A stretch of DNA of 64,000 nt. Origin: Endozoicomonas sp. SESOKO1 (GTDB taxonomy: Bacteria > Pseudomonadota > Gammaproteobacteria > Pseudomonadales > Endozoicomonadaceae). How positions within the stretch are numbered: the first letter of the stretch is position 1; each line of letters begins with the position of its first letter. A model generated the notes under the pieces. It was not told the origin of the DNA. It saw only the letters and a program-made list of their open reading frames with translations, and made no database searches. The position numbers and the translations under genes were made by a program. Positions 26,486 through 36,516 of this stretch are shown here, one piece after another. The stretch is from assembly GCF_024606265.1 (NCBI RefSeq), contig NZ_JAHHPP010000247.1, positions 1 through 64,000 on the forward strand, read 5' to 3'.

Positions 26486-27001
26486 ATGCATATAGACTTG
26501 GGTAATGGTTACTGCCTCAGAAGGTTTCTTTACGGCGATGCGATATCTCTGGCCAAGCATGGTAATAACGTCAATATAGCCAGGAACCTTCGGGATACTT
26601 TTCCACACCCCTATACCATAGAACATGCCAGGGCCTGGGTTCAGCATGTTAAAGAACATGAGACCAAAACCCGCTTTGCGATTGACTTTGGCGGCGAAGC
26701 CATAGGTGAGATTGGGTTTGTAGTTCAACTGGATGTTCACCGTTTTGGTGCAGAGATTGGCTTTTGGGTCTCTGAGGATCACTGGGGTAAAGGCATTATG
26801 TCCGCAGCGCTTTCTTATGTGTGCCAGTATGCATTTGATGAGATGGGGCTGGTTCGTATTTTCGCTGATGTACAGGCACGTAATGATGGTTCTCGCCGTG
26901 TGCTGGAGAAATGCGGTTTTGAGCTTGAAGGTGTGATGAAAAAGCATGTTTATAAAGAAGAGCAGTTTATTGACCAGCTGGTCTTTGCATTAGTTCGTTA
27001 G
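26486..27001 (+). CDS. GNAT family acetyltransferase, RimJ/RimL-like
   Basis: This is a predicted acetyl-CoA-dependent N-acetyltransferase of 171 residues. Motif A is EIGFWVSEDHWGKGIMSAAL (the GKGI is the acetyl-CoA loop), followed by FDEMGLVRIFADVQARNDGSRRVLEKCGF, whose N-x-x-S-x-x-V-L-x-K-x-G-F pattern marks the Acetyltransf_3 (RimJ/RimL) group. I chose the ATG at 26486 because AGGA lies 7 bases upstream and the protein then starts like its relatives. The substrate is unknown. It stands alone, converging with sctV. Confidence 0.85.
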   Translation: MHIDLGNGYCLRRFLYGDAISLAKHGNNVNIARNLRDTFPHPYTIEHARAWVQHVKEHETKTRFAIDFGGEAIGEIGFVVQLDVHRFGAEIGFWVSEDHWGKGIMSAALSYVCQYAFDEMGLVRIFADVQARNDGSRRVLEKCGFELEGVMKKHVYKEEQFIDQLVFALVR

Positions 27002-27030
27002 TTGTCATTTCCCTTTTCTCCCTCATTTAA

Positions 27031-27068
27031 CATTACTTCTACCCCCTTTTTCAGGGGGGGAAGTAATG
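27031..27068. terminator. Hairpin between converging GNAT and sctV genes
   Basis: CATTACTT (27031-27038) pairs with AAGTAATG (27061-27068), continued by CCCCC/GGGGG inside with a small bulge. It lies between two converging genes, as a bidirectional terminator would, although T-runs on both sides are poor. Confidence 0.5.
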
Positions 27069-27171
27069 TGGTGACTAAAGTTAAGAGAGAAAATAATGAG
27101 AGTTGATTTGATTGCCCCTTGAGATACTGCACAAAAAGCATTCCTGCCAAACCGTTCTGAGCACCCATCCA

Positions 27172-29253
27172 TTAAAGAGAAATGCGGCCCAGTGGTTGAA
27201 CGGTAATCTCTTCAGTTAACTCCTGGTGTGATAGCACTGCCAGGTCATAGACTTCCAGCTCCAGAAGTTTTCGGACATAGCGCCGTATATCCATTGAGGT
27301 GATCAGGACAGGCTTATGCTCAAGATGGCCTATTTTGCCAACAGAATGCTTGACGTTTTCCACAAACTGGGCTGAGGTCGATGGATCAAGTGCCAGGTAG
27401 CTGCCTGCTGAGGTCTGGCGGATACCGGAGCGGATGGTATCTTCGACATCCTGGTCAAGCAGGTACACCGGCAGCATATTTTTACCGTTAGAGTACTTGT
27501 AACTGATGTAGCGCTTCAATGATGAGCGGACATACTCGGTTAACTGAACCACCTCTTTCTCCTTGTGTCCCCAGACAACCAAAGATTGCAGAATGGAGCG
27601 GAGGTTCCTGATCGAGATGTCTTCAGAGACCAGGCGCTGGAATATTTCGGTGATCTTGTTAACCGGTAACAGTCTCTGGACTTCCTTTATCAGTTCCCCA
27701 AACGTGCTTTCCATTTTTTCCAGAAGGTAACGTGTCTCCTGAATGCCCACAAAATCTTCTGCGTATTTCTTCAGAACATGTGCCAGGTGGTACGTCAGGA
27801 TTTTTGAGGAATCCATAAAGTTGACGTTATTGCGCTCAAGTTTGTCCTGCTGGCTTTCAGTGACCCAGAGAGAGTCCAGGCTGGGTAGAAACGCATCACC
27901 AACTTCATAAGGGATCTTCAGCATGTCCAGATGCTCATTACTCTCTCTCACGAACAGAGAGCCTGGTTTGAAATAGCCAGATGCAACGGGAACCTCCTGC
28001 AGAAGTATGCTGTAGGTATTCTCATCCATGGCGTCATTAAACCGAAGATGTATACCGGGAAAAGGCACACCGAGATCCATGTACAGTGATTTCCGGACTT
28101 TCAGCAGCTCTTCATTCAGGGAGGTTGTGTTCAGGCTTTTCTGTACCGAGGTCGGGACATCAATAATCAGGGGCAGGGTTTGGGTGAACTCTTCCTGCTG
28201 GTCCAGTCTGGATTTGGCCTCACTGGGGGTTTCTGTTGCCGCGGCCATGGCAGGAATACCGCCATCTTCCTCAGCGGTTCTGGCTTTTTCCACTTTCTTC
28301 ATTAGATAGTAGCCCCCGCCACCGATCGCTCCAGCGAGAGCCATGAAAGTCAGTGTCGGGAAGCCGGGGATCAGGGCAAAGCCGAGTAACAGTGCTCCTC
28401 CAACCATAAGGGCCTTTGGCTTATCGGTAAGCTGGGTGCCTATCTCATTACCAAGGTCCTTGGCATCTTCATTGGATACCCGGGTGACAATAATACCGGC
28501 GGTAATGGATATCAGCAGAGCCGGTATCTGGGAGATAAGTCCATCCCCTACGGTTAAGATAGCGTAGAGCTGGAGAGCTTCGCTGCCACTCATACCATTA
28601 CTGGTACCAATGGCAACACCAGCGGTAATGTTGACAAAGATGATGATCAAACCGGCAATGGCATCACCTTTTACGAACTTCATGGCTCCATCCATAGAAC
28701 CAAACAGCTGGCTTTCTTTGGTAACCAGCTCACGACGTCGCTGGGCTTCTTCCATTTCGATGGCCCCGGCACGCAGGTCAGCATCGATACTCATCTGCTT
28801 ACCAGGCATACCATCCAGAGAGAAACGGGCGCTGACTTCTGCAACACGTTCAGAACCCTTGGTGATGACCAGGAATTGCACAATGGTAATGATAAGGAAG
28901 ATAACGATACCTACTACCAGGTTACCCCCTACCACAAAGTTACCGAAGGTATATACAATCTCACCGGCATCTGCCTGAAGAAGGATCAGGCGGGTGGTGG
29001 TAATGGACAGAGCCAGACGGAAGAGGGTCGTTATAAGAAGTACTCCCGGAAAAGATGAGAATTCCAGGGGTGACTTCAGGTAGATGGATGTCATCAGAAG
29101 TATTGTGGAGATCCCCATGTTCAATGCAATGAGGAAGTCCACCAGGGGGGTGGGCATCGGCAGAATAATAAGCCCGATGATGGATACCAACAGGCCTGCC
29201 AGTACCAGATCGTTTCTGCCGCCTATATTCAGCCCGGGTAACAGTTGTGCCAT
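27172..29253 (-). CDS. sctV: T3SS export-gate protein SctV (LcrD/YscV)
   Basis: SctV is the nonameric export gate in the inner membrane, whose cytosolic ring receives substrates and chaperones. The protein has 693 residues. The N-terminal half has about eight membrane helices and the FHIPEP-family core ([59 protein letters not shown] spelled ITKGSERV here). The C-terminal cytosolic domain has [26 protein letters not shown] and ends in LGRISL. Agreement with Yersinia LcrD is extremely close, fixing the system as Ysc type. It is the last gene of sctX-sctY-sctV. No good ribosome binding site precedes the ATG. Confidence 0.98.
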   Translation of the reverse strand: MAQLLPGLNIGGRNDLVLAGLLVSIIGLIILPMPTPLVDFLIALNMGISTILLMTSIYLKSPLEFSSFPGVLLITTLFRLALSITTTRLILLQADAGEIVYTFGNFVVGGNLVVGIVIFLIITIVQFLVITKGSERVAEVSARFSLDGMPGKQMSIDADLRAGAIEMEEAQRRRELVTKESQLFGSMDGAMKFVKGDAIAGLIIIFVNITAGVAIGTSNGMSGSEALQLYAILTVGDGLISQIPALLISITAGIIVTRVSNEDAKDLGNEIGTQLTDKPKALMVGGALLLGFALIPGFPTLTFMALAGAIGGGGYYLMKKVEKARTAEEDGGIPAMAAATETPSEAKSRLDQQEEFTQTLPLIIDVPTSVQKSLNTTSLNEELLKVRKSLYMDLGVPFPGIHLRFNDAMDENTYSILLQEVPVASGYFKPGSLFVRESNEHLDMLKIPYEVGDAFLPSLDSLWVTESQQDKLERNNVNFMDSSKILTYHLAHVLKKYAEDFVGIQETRYLLEKMESTFGELIKEVQRLLPVNKITEIFQRLVSEDISIRNLRSILQSLVVWGHKEKEVVQLTEYVRSSLKRYISYKYSNGKNMLPVYLLDQDVEDTIRSGIRQTSAGSYLALDPSTSAQFVENVKHSVGKIGHLEHKPVLITSMDIRRYVRKLLELEVYDLAVLSHQELTEEITVQPLGRISL

Positions 29254-29296
29254 GAGAGGTGCGCCGCTGTTATGGGGCTGGCTATGGTCTTGAAGA

Positions 29297-29590
29297 TCAG
29301 CGGCTCAGTGCCGCTTTTTTCTTCTTGAGCAGGGCTCGCCCCTTGATCCATTTTATAGCCCGAGTATCACTGCCAGGCCTTGCGTATTTTAGGAAATTAT
29401 CGGCTGCACGAATGGATTCTTCAGGTCGTTCTGCCTGTAGGTAGGCATAGCTGAGCATGCGATAAATATCGGGGTTTTTCCGGTCTATTGACATCAGCGC
29501 CTCTAATAGCGCAATGGATTTTCTGGGCTGCAGATATTCAATATAATAGGATGCCTGTGACAGCATCCAGGTTTTTAATGACTGATCCAT
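29297..29590 (-). CDS. sctY: T3SS SctY (YscY-like) TPR chaperone
   Basis: YscY binds YscX and, with it, the cytosolic ring of SctV; both are needed for early secretion in Ysc-type systems. This product has 97 residues and two TPR-like hairpins ([19 protein letters not shown], then [20 protein letters not shown]). A Lys-rich C-terminus follows ([15 protein letters not shown]). Sequence similarity to YscY (114 residues) is modest, but size, repeat type and position between SctX and SctV are diagnostic. It starts 12 bases after the sctX stop. Confidence 0.82.
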   Translation of the reverse strand: MDQSLKTWMLSQASYYIEYLQPRKSIALLEALMSIDRKNPDIYRMLSYAYLQAERPEESIRAADNFLKYARPGSDTRAIKWIKGRALLKKKKAALSR

Positions 29591-29602
29591 TTCACTAATC
29601 CT

Positions 29603-30001
29603 TTAGCTGGCAATCAATACATTGCGGCACATCATTAAATATTCACTGTCTGCTTTGGCTTTTTCAATTACTGACAGGGCTTCTTTCATTATTTTGGTAT
29701 TACTGTTGTTTTCAGGCAGTTGCCCAATAAAGGCAGAAAGTGAATCGATGGCTTCCTGTGTGAAACGGTAGTGCTCCTCAGGACTTGAATAGATATTCTG
29801 GCCGGAAACATCGGTGGCAAAATCAAACTCACGTTTCAGGTAATTACGGTTCTTTTCCAGGGCCAGCCAGGTGTGGTCAAGAACGTTGACGCCGGAGGGT
29901 TTGAAATTTGATTTTGATTTCGGAAAATCTGAGTGGATCGAGGCATTGTCGATCCTTGAAATACCTGAAATGCCGTTACTGAAAGAGACTGATGCTGTCA
30001 T
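29603..30001 (-). CDS. sctX: T3SS SctX (YscX-like) early secreted protein
   Basis: YscX is a small secreted component unique to Ysc-type and related systems. This product has 132 residues from the ATG at 30001, which has AGGTGG about 8 bases upstream; a GTG four codons earlier is in frame. The C-terminal two thirds match the family pattern (LKREFDFATDVSGQNIYSSP, then YRFTQEAIDSLSAFIGQLP; compare LWDFASPGYTFHG and YRRELDTLQSLL in YscX). The N-terminus is Ser/Asn-rich, consistent with a secretion signal. It heads the operon and diverges from sctC. Confidence 0.85.
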   Translation of the reverse strand: MTASVSFSNGISGISRIDNASIHSDFPKSKSNFKPSGVNVLDHTWLALEKNRNYLKREFDFATDVSGQNIYSSPEEHYRFTQEAIDSLSAFIGQLPENNSNTKIMKEALSVIEKAKADSEYLMMCRNVLIAS

Positions 30002-30247
30002 GATAAAGCCCACCTGATAATTTAATCATTTCGTTCTTTCGGCCGGTATATAGAGTGATTAACGGATTTTTCTCATGTTAATTATTTTTTTGACGAAATG
30101 CTGGTGAATCCGGTTTGTTTTCCGATAAACTGGTGTGTAACAAACTTTAATTGACAGTTTTGATATTGTACAACCATTACAAGGCATCTATTCATTAAGG
30201 GCTGTTGAATAAGCTGGAGCAGACATGAGCATGGAGGCACGCGTCTG

Positions 30248-32473
30248 ATGGGCTTTATAAGAAATACCCTGATAATCCTGTCCCTTTTACTGGCGATTAC
30301 CTTTCAGGCGCTGGCGAATTGGTCATCTGAAGAGCCACAAACCAGAAAGCATGTAGTACGTCCTAATGAAACTCTGGACGTTATTGCCGGTAGTTATGGG
30401 TTTGAGGCAAATGAGCTTGCCCGCTATAACAAGCTGAATACTTCTGAGGCATTACGGGTAGGGCAGGTTATCTATTTTCCATCGGATATTCCTTCCGAGA
30501 TCGCGCCGGATCAGCCCGGCTTTCCTGCCGTTGGGCAGGGGAGACCTCTGGATGCCAGGGTGTTCCCCAATAAAGCCATGCCCTCTTTTGATCAGGGAAG
30601 GCCTCTGGATGCCAAGGCGTCTCCAAGGCCTGGTAGCTTATCCGCTGATGCAGAAAGTGCACGGCTAATGCCATTTATAAATGATGGGCAACTGTCAGGA
30701 AAAGAGGCAGATACCTCCCGATATGGCAGTCAAACCCATTATGCAGCAACATCTGATTTTGATTATAACTTTGCCCAGAAAGATGACCGTCAACCGGTAA
30801 GTCAAAGGCCTCATTCCTCTCCAGAAAACCTTAATATGATGCGAACGAATGCACCATTCGGAAATGGCGTGGTCATTTCTGCAGAGGAGGCTATCCAGGA
30901 TGCGATTGATGATTTTGAAGGTACTATTGGTGATGATGAATCACCTGCCCTGGCAGCGTTTGGTGTTCGTCCGTATGCCTATTTCGGGAATGGGGATAAC
31001 CTGAAGGACGTTTTGCAGAATTTCGCGTCGAGCTATTATATACCTGCCATCATAGCGGATAGGGTTGTTGGGGAAATTAATGGCAAGATTGGCCCTATGA
31101 CCCCTGTTGATTTCCTGGATCATCTGGCCAATATCTATGGTTTTATCTGGTATTTTGATGGGCATACCCTGTTTGTTTATGATGGCAGCGCCTCCAGCCA
31201 GCAGATTATCAGCTTAAACTATTTACCGATAAAGCAACTGAAGAAAACCCTGAAAAAAATTGGTATCTGGGATGGTCGCTTTTTCTGGAAGGAACAGCCG
31301 CAAGAAGGTCTTGTCTTTATCTCCGGACCGCCTCGGTATATAGAAATGGTTTCTCAGACAGCGCTGTTGCTTGATGCGAAGGAAGGGGAGCGCCAGAAGA
31401 GTAAACTGACGGTTCGTACCTTCCCGCTCAAATATGCCTGGGCAACCGATAAGTCCTTTACTTTCAGAGGTCAGCAGCTGACCGTTCCGGGAGTGGCTAC
31501 GATTCTGACGAGAATTATTAAAGGTGGTGGTGTAGCCCAGGTTGCCAGGCAGGGAGCACCTAACCCATCAGTGACTCCGGCAGAAAGTGTCAGTAAATCC
31601 GGTGAACCCGTTTCGCAAGATGACTCAGCGTCATCAGCAGGGGAACCGCTGAACGCTGGTGCGGTAGCCGAGGAAGTTTATATCAATGCTGATCCACGAC
31701 TGAATGCGATCATTGTCCATGATCTTGAATCCAAGATGCCCATGTATGAAGAGCTGGTCGCTTCCCTGGATAAACCGACTTCCCAGATAGAGATCAGTGT
31801 TTCAATTATTGATATCAATACGCAGGACCTGCAAGCTCTGGGAGTTGACTGGAATAATTCCGGTAGTTCAAGTGATACCACGTTTTCTTTTACTCCCTAT
31901 CCCAATGCCCCGTCACCAAATTACACAACCATTGTCTCCAGTGCTCTCGGGTCATTTAATGCGAATTTACAGCTGTTGGCTGATGAAGGGCGGGTCAAGA
32001 TTGTTTCAAGGCCGTCTATCCTGACACTCGATAACATAGAAGCCATTCTGGATAACAGCAGCACTTTCTATGTTTCAGTGGCCAGCAATGAAGACTCGGA
32101 ATTATTTCCGGTAACATCAGGTACAGTTGTTCAGGTTACCCCGAGAATTGTTCGTGAAGAGCAGGGTCGACGTATTCATATGAGCGTCAATATACAGGAT
32201 GGTACCGGAAGTCAGGGCACAGAGGACGTCGGCAATAAACTACCGGAAGTGACTAACAGCTCAATTAATACTCAGGCTATCATCAGTGAGCAGGAGAGCC
32301 TGTTAATTGGTGGTTTCTATAAAGAACAGGATGAAGAAAAGCTTACCAAAGTTCCATTGCTGGGTGATATTCCGGTGCTTGGTCATTTGTTCCGTGCCGA
32401 GTCAACGTCAAAGATCAAGCAGGTGCGTTTATTCCTGATAACGCCACGCATCATTGGTTCAACACAAACCTGA
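30248..32473 (+). CDS. sctC: T3SS outer-membrane secretin SctC with an N-terminal LysM domain
   Basis: SctC forms the outer-membrane ring of the injectisome. The 741-residue protein has a signal peptide ending near ALA (residue 23) and a LysM domain at about 35-79 (HVVRPNETLDVIAGSYGF... LRVGQVIYFP). A Pro/Ser-rich linker follows with a duplicated GRPLDA segment, then the usual N0/N1/N3 domains (from FGVRPYAYFGNGDNLKDVL) and the secretin barrel (SRPSILTLDNIEAILDN, then ESLLIGGFYKEQ and VPLLGDIPVLGHLFR). The last third fits YscC closely. YscC is about 600 residues; the extra length is the LysM and linker. GGAGG lies 11 bases before the ATG. The pilotin gene is not visible. Confidence 0.95.
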   Translation: MGFIRNTLIILSLLLAITFQALANWSSEEPQTRKHVVRPNETLDVIAGSYGFEANELARYNKLNTSEALRVGQVIYFPSDIPSEIAPDQPGFPAVGQGRPLDARVFPNKAMPSFDQGRPLDAKASPRPGSLSADAESARLMPFINDGQLSGKEADTSRYGSQTHYAATSDFDYNFAQKDDRQPVSQRPHSSPENLNMMRTNAPFGNGVVISAEEAIQDAIDDFEGTIGDDESPALAAFGVRPYAYFGNGDNLKDVLQNFASSYYIPAIIADRVVGEINGKIGPMTPVDFLDHLANIYGFIWYFDGHTLFVYDGSASSQQIISLNYLPIKQLKKTLKKIGIWDGRFFWKEQPQEGLVFISGPPRYIEMVSQTALLLDAKEGERQKSKLTVRTFPLKYAWATDKSFTFRGQQLTVPGVATILTRIIKGGGVAQVARQGAPNPSVTPAESVSKSGEPVSQDDSASSAGEPLNAGAVAEEVYINADPRLNAIIVHDLESKMPMYEELVASLDKPTSQIEISVSIIDINTQDLQALGVDWNNSGSSSDTTFSFTPYPNAPSPNYTTIVSSALGSFNANLQLLADEGRVKIVSRPSILTLDNIEAILDNSSTFYVSVASNEDSELFPVTSGTVVQVTPRIVREEQGRRIHMSVNIQDGTGSQGTEDVGNKLPEVTNSSINTQAIISEQESLLIGGFYKEQDEEKLTKVPLLGDIPVLGHLFRAESTSKIKQVRLFLITPRIIGSTQT

Positions 32474-32613
32474 TATCAGTTTTTAGGCTGGGCAGGCAGC
32501 AGACTCTTCTGGTGATTGGTAGCGGTACTGTTATTGCCTGCAATGCTTAGCAATGTTGAAATATTGTGTGAAAGGTGCGACATACCGTATTTATACTCAT
32601 AAAAGAACTTGCC

Positions 32614-33531
32614 ATGTATTCTGTAAAAACACTTTATCAGTGTCGCCGGATTGTTGCTATTGGTGGAGGGCATGGCCTTGGTCGGGTCATGGCAAGCCTT
32701 GGGTTTCTCGGTGGGCACCTGTCCGGCATTGTTACGACTACGGATGATGGTGGGTCAACAGGTCGACTCAGGGATGGCAGTGGCTGTATTGCCTGGGGAG
32801 ATCTCAGGAATTGCCTTAATCAGCTGTGTTCGGATACCCCTAATCTTGCACGGATTCTGTTTGAGTATCGCTTTAAAAATAGCGGTGATATCAGTGGGCA
32901 CAACCTGGGTAACCTGATTTTACTGGCAATGGATCAAATGTGTGTTCGCCCATTGGATGCCATAAACCTGATTCGCCAGATGTTACAGGTCGATGCAGAG
33001 TTGATACCCATGTCAGAAGAGCCTGCCCGCCTTGGCGCTATCGTGGATGGAAAGGAAGTGGTTGGTGAAACGACCATTGATGCTCTGGAAAAATGTCCGG
33101 AGAAGTTGATGATTCTGCCTGCTATACAACCGACTGATGAAGCAGTAGCCAGGATAAAAGAGTCAGATATGATTATTTTGGGGCCGGGTAGTTTCATGAC
33201 CAGTATCTTACCGGCGATCTTGATGCCAGAGGTTGCAGAGAGTATTGGTAATAGTAAGGCCCTGAAAGTATTTGTGGGCAACATCAATCAGGAAATGTCG
33301 GCTGTCGGAAAAATGTCCATCAGCGATAAACTGTCATGGATGAGTGAAATGACGGGCGTATATCCAGACGTGCTGTTGTGGCCCGCTGAGAATGAATCAC
33401 CTGAAAACCTTCGATGTGATATACACACCATGCCATTGGCTGATACCCACCAGCCAGGCGTGCATGGCCGGGAGGCCTTAAGGCAAGGTCTGGATGAGAT
33501 TGCCAGTGTTCTGTTTCAGCATGAGAGCTGA
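32614..33531 (+). CDS. YvcK/CofD family protein (YbhK-like, gluconeogenesis factor)
   Basis: The protein has about 305 residues. It opens with the family motif VAIGGGHGLGRVMASL and continues with GIVTTTDDGGSTGRLR, GDLRNCLNQL, SGHNLGNLILLAM and LGPGSFMTSILPAIL, all shared with E. coli YbhK. Family members bind UDP-sugars and affect cell-envelope growth and central metabolism; they lack the deazaflavin role of CofD. I chose the ATG at 32614, which fits the family start; the frame is open back to 32575. It lies between sctC and the exopolysaccharide genes, converging with the priming transferase 9 bases later. Confidence 0.93.
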   Translation: MYSVKTLYQCRRIVAIGGGHGLGRVMASLGFLGGHLSGIVTTTDDGGSTGRLRDGSGCIAWGDLRNCLNQLCSDTPNLARILFEYRFKNSGDISGHNLGNLILLAMDQMCVRPLDAINLIRQMLQVDAELIPMSEEPARLGAIVDGKEVVGETTIDALEKCPEKLMILPAIQPTDEAVARIKESDMIILGPGSFMTSILPAILMPEVAESIGNSKALKVFVGNINQEMSAVGKMSISDKLSWMSEMTGVYPDVLLWPAENESPENLRCDIHTMPLADTHQPGVHGREALRQGLDEIASVLFQHES

Positions 33532-33539
33532 TCACTGCT

Positions 33540-34181
33540 TTACTGCCCCTTGCCGGTTACCATGACAAAAATGGTTTTGAACATGACGTAAATATCCATT
33601 TTCAGCCATTCCCATGGGCTGCTTAACGCCAGGGCGTAGGCATGGTCATAGGCGACTTTATTTTTCACATCATTCAATGTCTCATCATAACCCATGTTTA
33701 CCTGGGCAAGACCGGTAATACCGGGAACAACATCAAAGGTTCGTTCACTGTAAAACGGAATGTTTGTTTCCAGTTTATTGTACATTCCTGGCCGCTCAGG
33801 TCTTGGACCCACAATAGCCATATCACCAACGAGTACATTCCAGAGTTGTGGCAGTTCATCAAGACGCGTTTTTCTCAGGAAGTTACCAACTTCGGTAATC
33901 CTTGGGTCATTTTTCTGAGCCCAGACAGGTCCCGTTCCTGACTCAGCATCATTCCGCATGGTTCTGAATTTTTTCATCATGAACAGGCGAATATAGTTTT
34001 CTTTCTGATAGCCAATACGCATCTGCTGATAAATAATTGGCCCGGGGCTATCAAGACGAATGGCCAGCGCGATAAAGGGAAATAGTGGCAGGGTGATTGT
34101 CAGCCCGGCCAGGGCGATCAGTATATCCATTAATCGTTTGCACATTGAGGCGAGAGGATGGACATAGGTTGACTCTTTCAT
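33540..34181 (-). CDS. Priming sugar transferase (polyprenyl-phosphate sugar-1-P transferase)
   Basis: This inner-membrane enzyme would start repeat-unit assembly by moving a sugar-1-phosphate onto undecaprenyl phosphate. The 213-residue protein is the short form, with one N-terminal hydrophobic helix (about 15-40) and the bacterial sugar transferase domain: [57 protein letters not shown] and [10 protein letters not shown]. The long N-terminal domain of WcaJ/WbaP is absent. It is the last gene of a minus-strand run beginning at the acyltransferase gene, which is typical of a Wzx/Wzy-dependent locus. Which sugar it uses is unknown. Confidence 0.95.
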   Translation of the reverse strand: MKESTYVHPLASMCKRLMDILIALAGLTITLPLFPFIALAIRLDSPGPIIYQQMRIGYQKENYIRLFMMKKFRTMRNDAESGTGPVWAQKNDPRITEVGNFLRKTRLDELPQLWNVLVGDMAIVGPRPERPGMYNKLETNIPFYSERTFDVVPGITGLAQVNMGYDETLNDVKNKVAYDHAYALALSSPWEWLKMDIYVMFKTIFVMVTGKGQ

Positions 34182-34213
34182 GAGTACACTCCTTAAGTAC
34201 GTGTTGAGGATCC

Positions 34214-35410
34214 TTATTTTTCAGTATTTACTCGTTTCCATTGGCCTTTGGTTTGGCCTGAAAGATAGTTAATTAAGCCGATAGCCATGGCCATGTGCCC
34301 GGATACCAGGTAAAAAAGTACTCTCAATTTTCTATGATCTGGTTGTGTGCGCCGGAATATATAAAAGACAGTGATACCGTAAATGCCCAGTTGAATGATA
34401 AGAATGATCTGAAAAATAGTGTATGACTGAGACAGTAATGCTGAAGATGCCAGTGCCATAAACAGGAACACTGGCATGAATGGGCGCAGAAATTTACCGG
34501 AAAAAAAGTTGAATGCTATCTTTCCAAACCTTGGATGTAATAAGCCAGCGTGACGAATGGCCTGTTGAATATTGCCGGCCGAAATTCGCTTTCTTCGTTG
34601 GAAATCCATGTCATTACAGGCCTGCTCAAGCTCCATGGCAATGATTCTCGGGTCATAAAGGCATCGGTAGCCCTTCATGGTTATTTGTACCGGAAGGGTA
34701 AAGTCATCATTGATTGTGTCTGCGGGGATCAGGTCAAACAGCTCACGGCGAAAGGCATAAAATGCACCGTGCACACCCAGGGTTGCACCCAGTGCGCTCT
34801 CTCTTGCTTTAATGCTTCGCTGGTAGTGCCAGTAAGCCTGCTCGCCAACACTGAGTGATTGTAAAAAGTGATAGCTACCACAAATTACCCCGGTGTTTTC
34901 ATTGCTTAAGTGAGCCGCTACGATTAACAGGCTGTCGTTCGATAACAGTGATGACACATCGGAAAGGGCGACCACACTGCAACGGGAGAGGCTGATGGTC
35001 TCATTCAAAGCGGCAACTTTTCCACCGTTTTCCGGTTTTTCTACTACGGATAAGTTCAGATGGCTGCATTCAGGCTCAGTCAGTGTCTCCTTTGCCAGCT
35101 GGGCAGTAGCGTCTGTACAGCCATCGCAAAACAGGATGACTTTCAATTTGTAGTCCGGGTAATCAAGGGCCGCAAGGTTTCTGATTTTATCCTGAATAGT
35201 GCCAGCTTCGTTATAGGCGGGCATGATCAGACTGATGCTAGGCAGCATATGATCAAGGGGCGTGATTTGATGATGTCGTTGATAAAAGTTGGGTAGTGTG
35301 TTTTCCAGTCCCTGTGTCATCAATTTCAGAACAATGGGATAACCAATATGGTGATACACAATCACCATGCCTGCCATGAAGAAGAGAATCAAGGCCAGCC
35401 ACTCGATCAT
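34214..35410 (-). CDS. Membrane glycosyltransferase family 2
   Basis: The 398-residue processive-type GT2 enzyme has an N-terminal membrane helix (LALILFFMAGMVIVYHHIGY), a cytosolic GT-A domain and about three C-terminal helices. Motifs are visible: SLIMPAYNEAGTIQDKI at the donor site, ALSDVSS at the D-x-D position, INDDFTLP at the base position and QRRKRISAGNIQ in place of Q-x-x-R-W. It probably adds a sugar to the lipid-linked repeat unit of the exopolysaccharide. The ATG at 35410 overlaps the stop of the upstream GT4 gene (ATGA), so the two are translationally coupled. Confidence 0.92.
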   Translation of the reverse strand: MIEWLALILFFMAGMVIVYHHIGYPIVLKLMTQGLENTLPNFYQRHHQITPLDHMLPSISLIMPAYNEAGTIQDKIRNLAALDYPDYKLKVILFCDGCTDATAQLAKETLTEPECSHLNLSVVEKPENGGKVAALNETISLSRCSVVALSDVSSLLSNDSLLIVAAHLSNENTGVICGSYHFLQSLSVGEQAYWHYQRSIKARESALGATLGVHGAFYAFRRELFDLIPADTINDDFTLPVQITMKGYRCLYDPRIIAMELEQACNDMDFQRRKRISAGNIQQAIRHAGLLHPRFGKIAFNFFSGKFLRPFMPVFLFMALASSALLSQSYTIFQIILIIQLGIYGITVFYIFRRTQPDHRKLRVLFYLVSGHMAMAIGLINYLSGQTKGQWKRVNTEK

Positions 35411-36516
35411 AATGGCCTCCCGCAATACAGGTCATCGTATTGACTGATCATTCTCTCCAGGTTGCAATGGTTAACCACAAAGTTGCGTGCAGACGCCTGT
35501 TTTTCTTTATTGATGCCTGAACAGAGCTGTGTTTTGAGAGCGGTTTCCAATGCCTGTGTGCTTTCAGCCTTTATCAGGATACCGCTCTGTGGATCAACCG
35601 CCTCACGACAGCCCCCCACATCGGTCATGACAACCACTCTCTGGCAAGCCTGGGCTTCCAGCGGCGAGAGTGGGAGGCCTTCTTTTTTTGAGGCGAGACA
35701 GAAAATATCAATAGCGTGGTAGAAGCCGGGCATATCATCAATGACACCCAGAAAGTGTACCCTTTGGTCCAGGTTAAGCCGACTGGTTAGCTTTCTGAGT
35801 TCATGCTCAAGTTCTCCACCACCGGCAAGAGCAAGGTGAGCACTGTCGGGTAATCTGGAAAAAGCATCAATCAAAAGATGATGGCTTTTAACCTCGGTAA
35901 AACGTGCTGCACAACCAATAATGCTCGCATCCAGGGGGAGATTCAGTTTATTTCTGGCTGCGGCTTGGTCTGCTGGCTGGAATTTATCCGTATCAATGCC
36001 ATTAAGAACCACTGATGGCGTAAACAGTGGAATATGTTGTCGAATGCTTGCTGCAACCAGTTCTGCATCTGCCGCAACGGCAGGTTTGAGTAAATGGAAG
36101 CAGGCTGTTACCAGCCAGCGTCGTTTTTGCTGGTTTAGATGCCAGGCATCGTGTTCAGTATGTACATGGCCACATCCAGCCAGTTTGGCTGCGATTCCAC
36201 CATAGATAAGTGGCCCTACATGGTGGGTATGAACCACATCAACATTAAGTTGCCGTAACAGCCGTGTGAGCTTCGTAACTGTCGAGAGACTCAATCCGGG
36301 AGGTTTGGTCAGAAAGTGAACCCTTTCCATGTCCTGAAGTCGTGGCCAATGCTCAATCGCTTCAGAGGGTGTTCCCTCAAGACTGATAATATGAACATTC
36401 GACGGGTTTCTGGCTTTTCGCTGTATGTCTAAAGCCATTGTTTCAATACCGCCAGGGGCAAGGTGCTGGACTATTTGTGCTACAACGGGCTGTGCTTCAA
36501 CGGGAGACGCTGTCAT
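35407..36516 (-). CDS. Glycosyltransferase family 4
   Basis: The 369-residue GT-B enzyme has a typical N-terminal pattern VQHLAPGGIETMALDI and DVVHTHHVG. The C-terminal donor domain has VVLNGIDTDKFQP, GCAARFTEVKSHHLLIDAF and the E-x7-E motif in KKEGLPLSPLEAQACQ. It is a retaining sugar transferase, cytosolic or membrane-associated, expected to extend the exopolysaccharide repeat unit. Its ATG overlaps the stop of wzz (ATGA) and its stop overlaps the next gene, so wzz, this gene and the GT2 form a tightly coupled set. Confidence 0.93.
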   Translation of the reverse strand: MTASPVEAQPVVAQIVQHLAPGGIETMALDIQRKARNPSNVHIISLEGTPSEAIEHWPRLQDMERVHFLTKPPGLSLSTVTKLTRLLRQLNVDVVHTHHVGPLIYGGIAAKLAGCGHVHTEHDAWHLNQQKRRWLVTACFHLLKPAVAADAELVAASIRQHIPLFTPSVVLNGIDTDKFQPADQAAARNKLNLPLDASIIGCAARFTEVKSHHLLIDAFSRLPDSAHLALAGGGELEHELRKLTSRLNLDQRVHFLGVIDDMPGFYHAIDIFCLASKKEGLPLSPLEAQACQRVVVMTDVGGCREAVDPQSGILIKAESTQALETALKTQLCSGINKEKQASARNFVVNHCNLERMISQYDDLYCGRPL

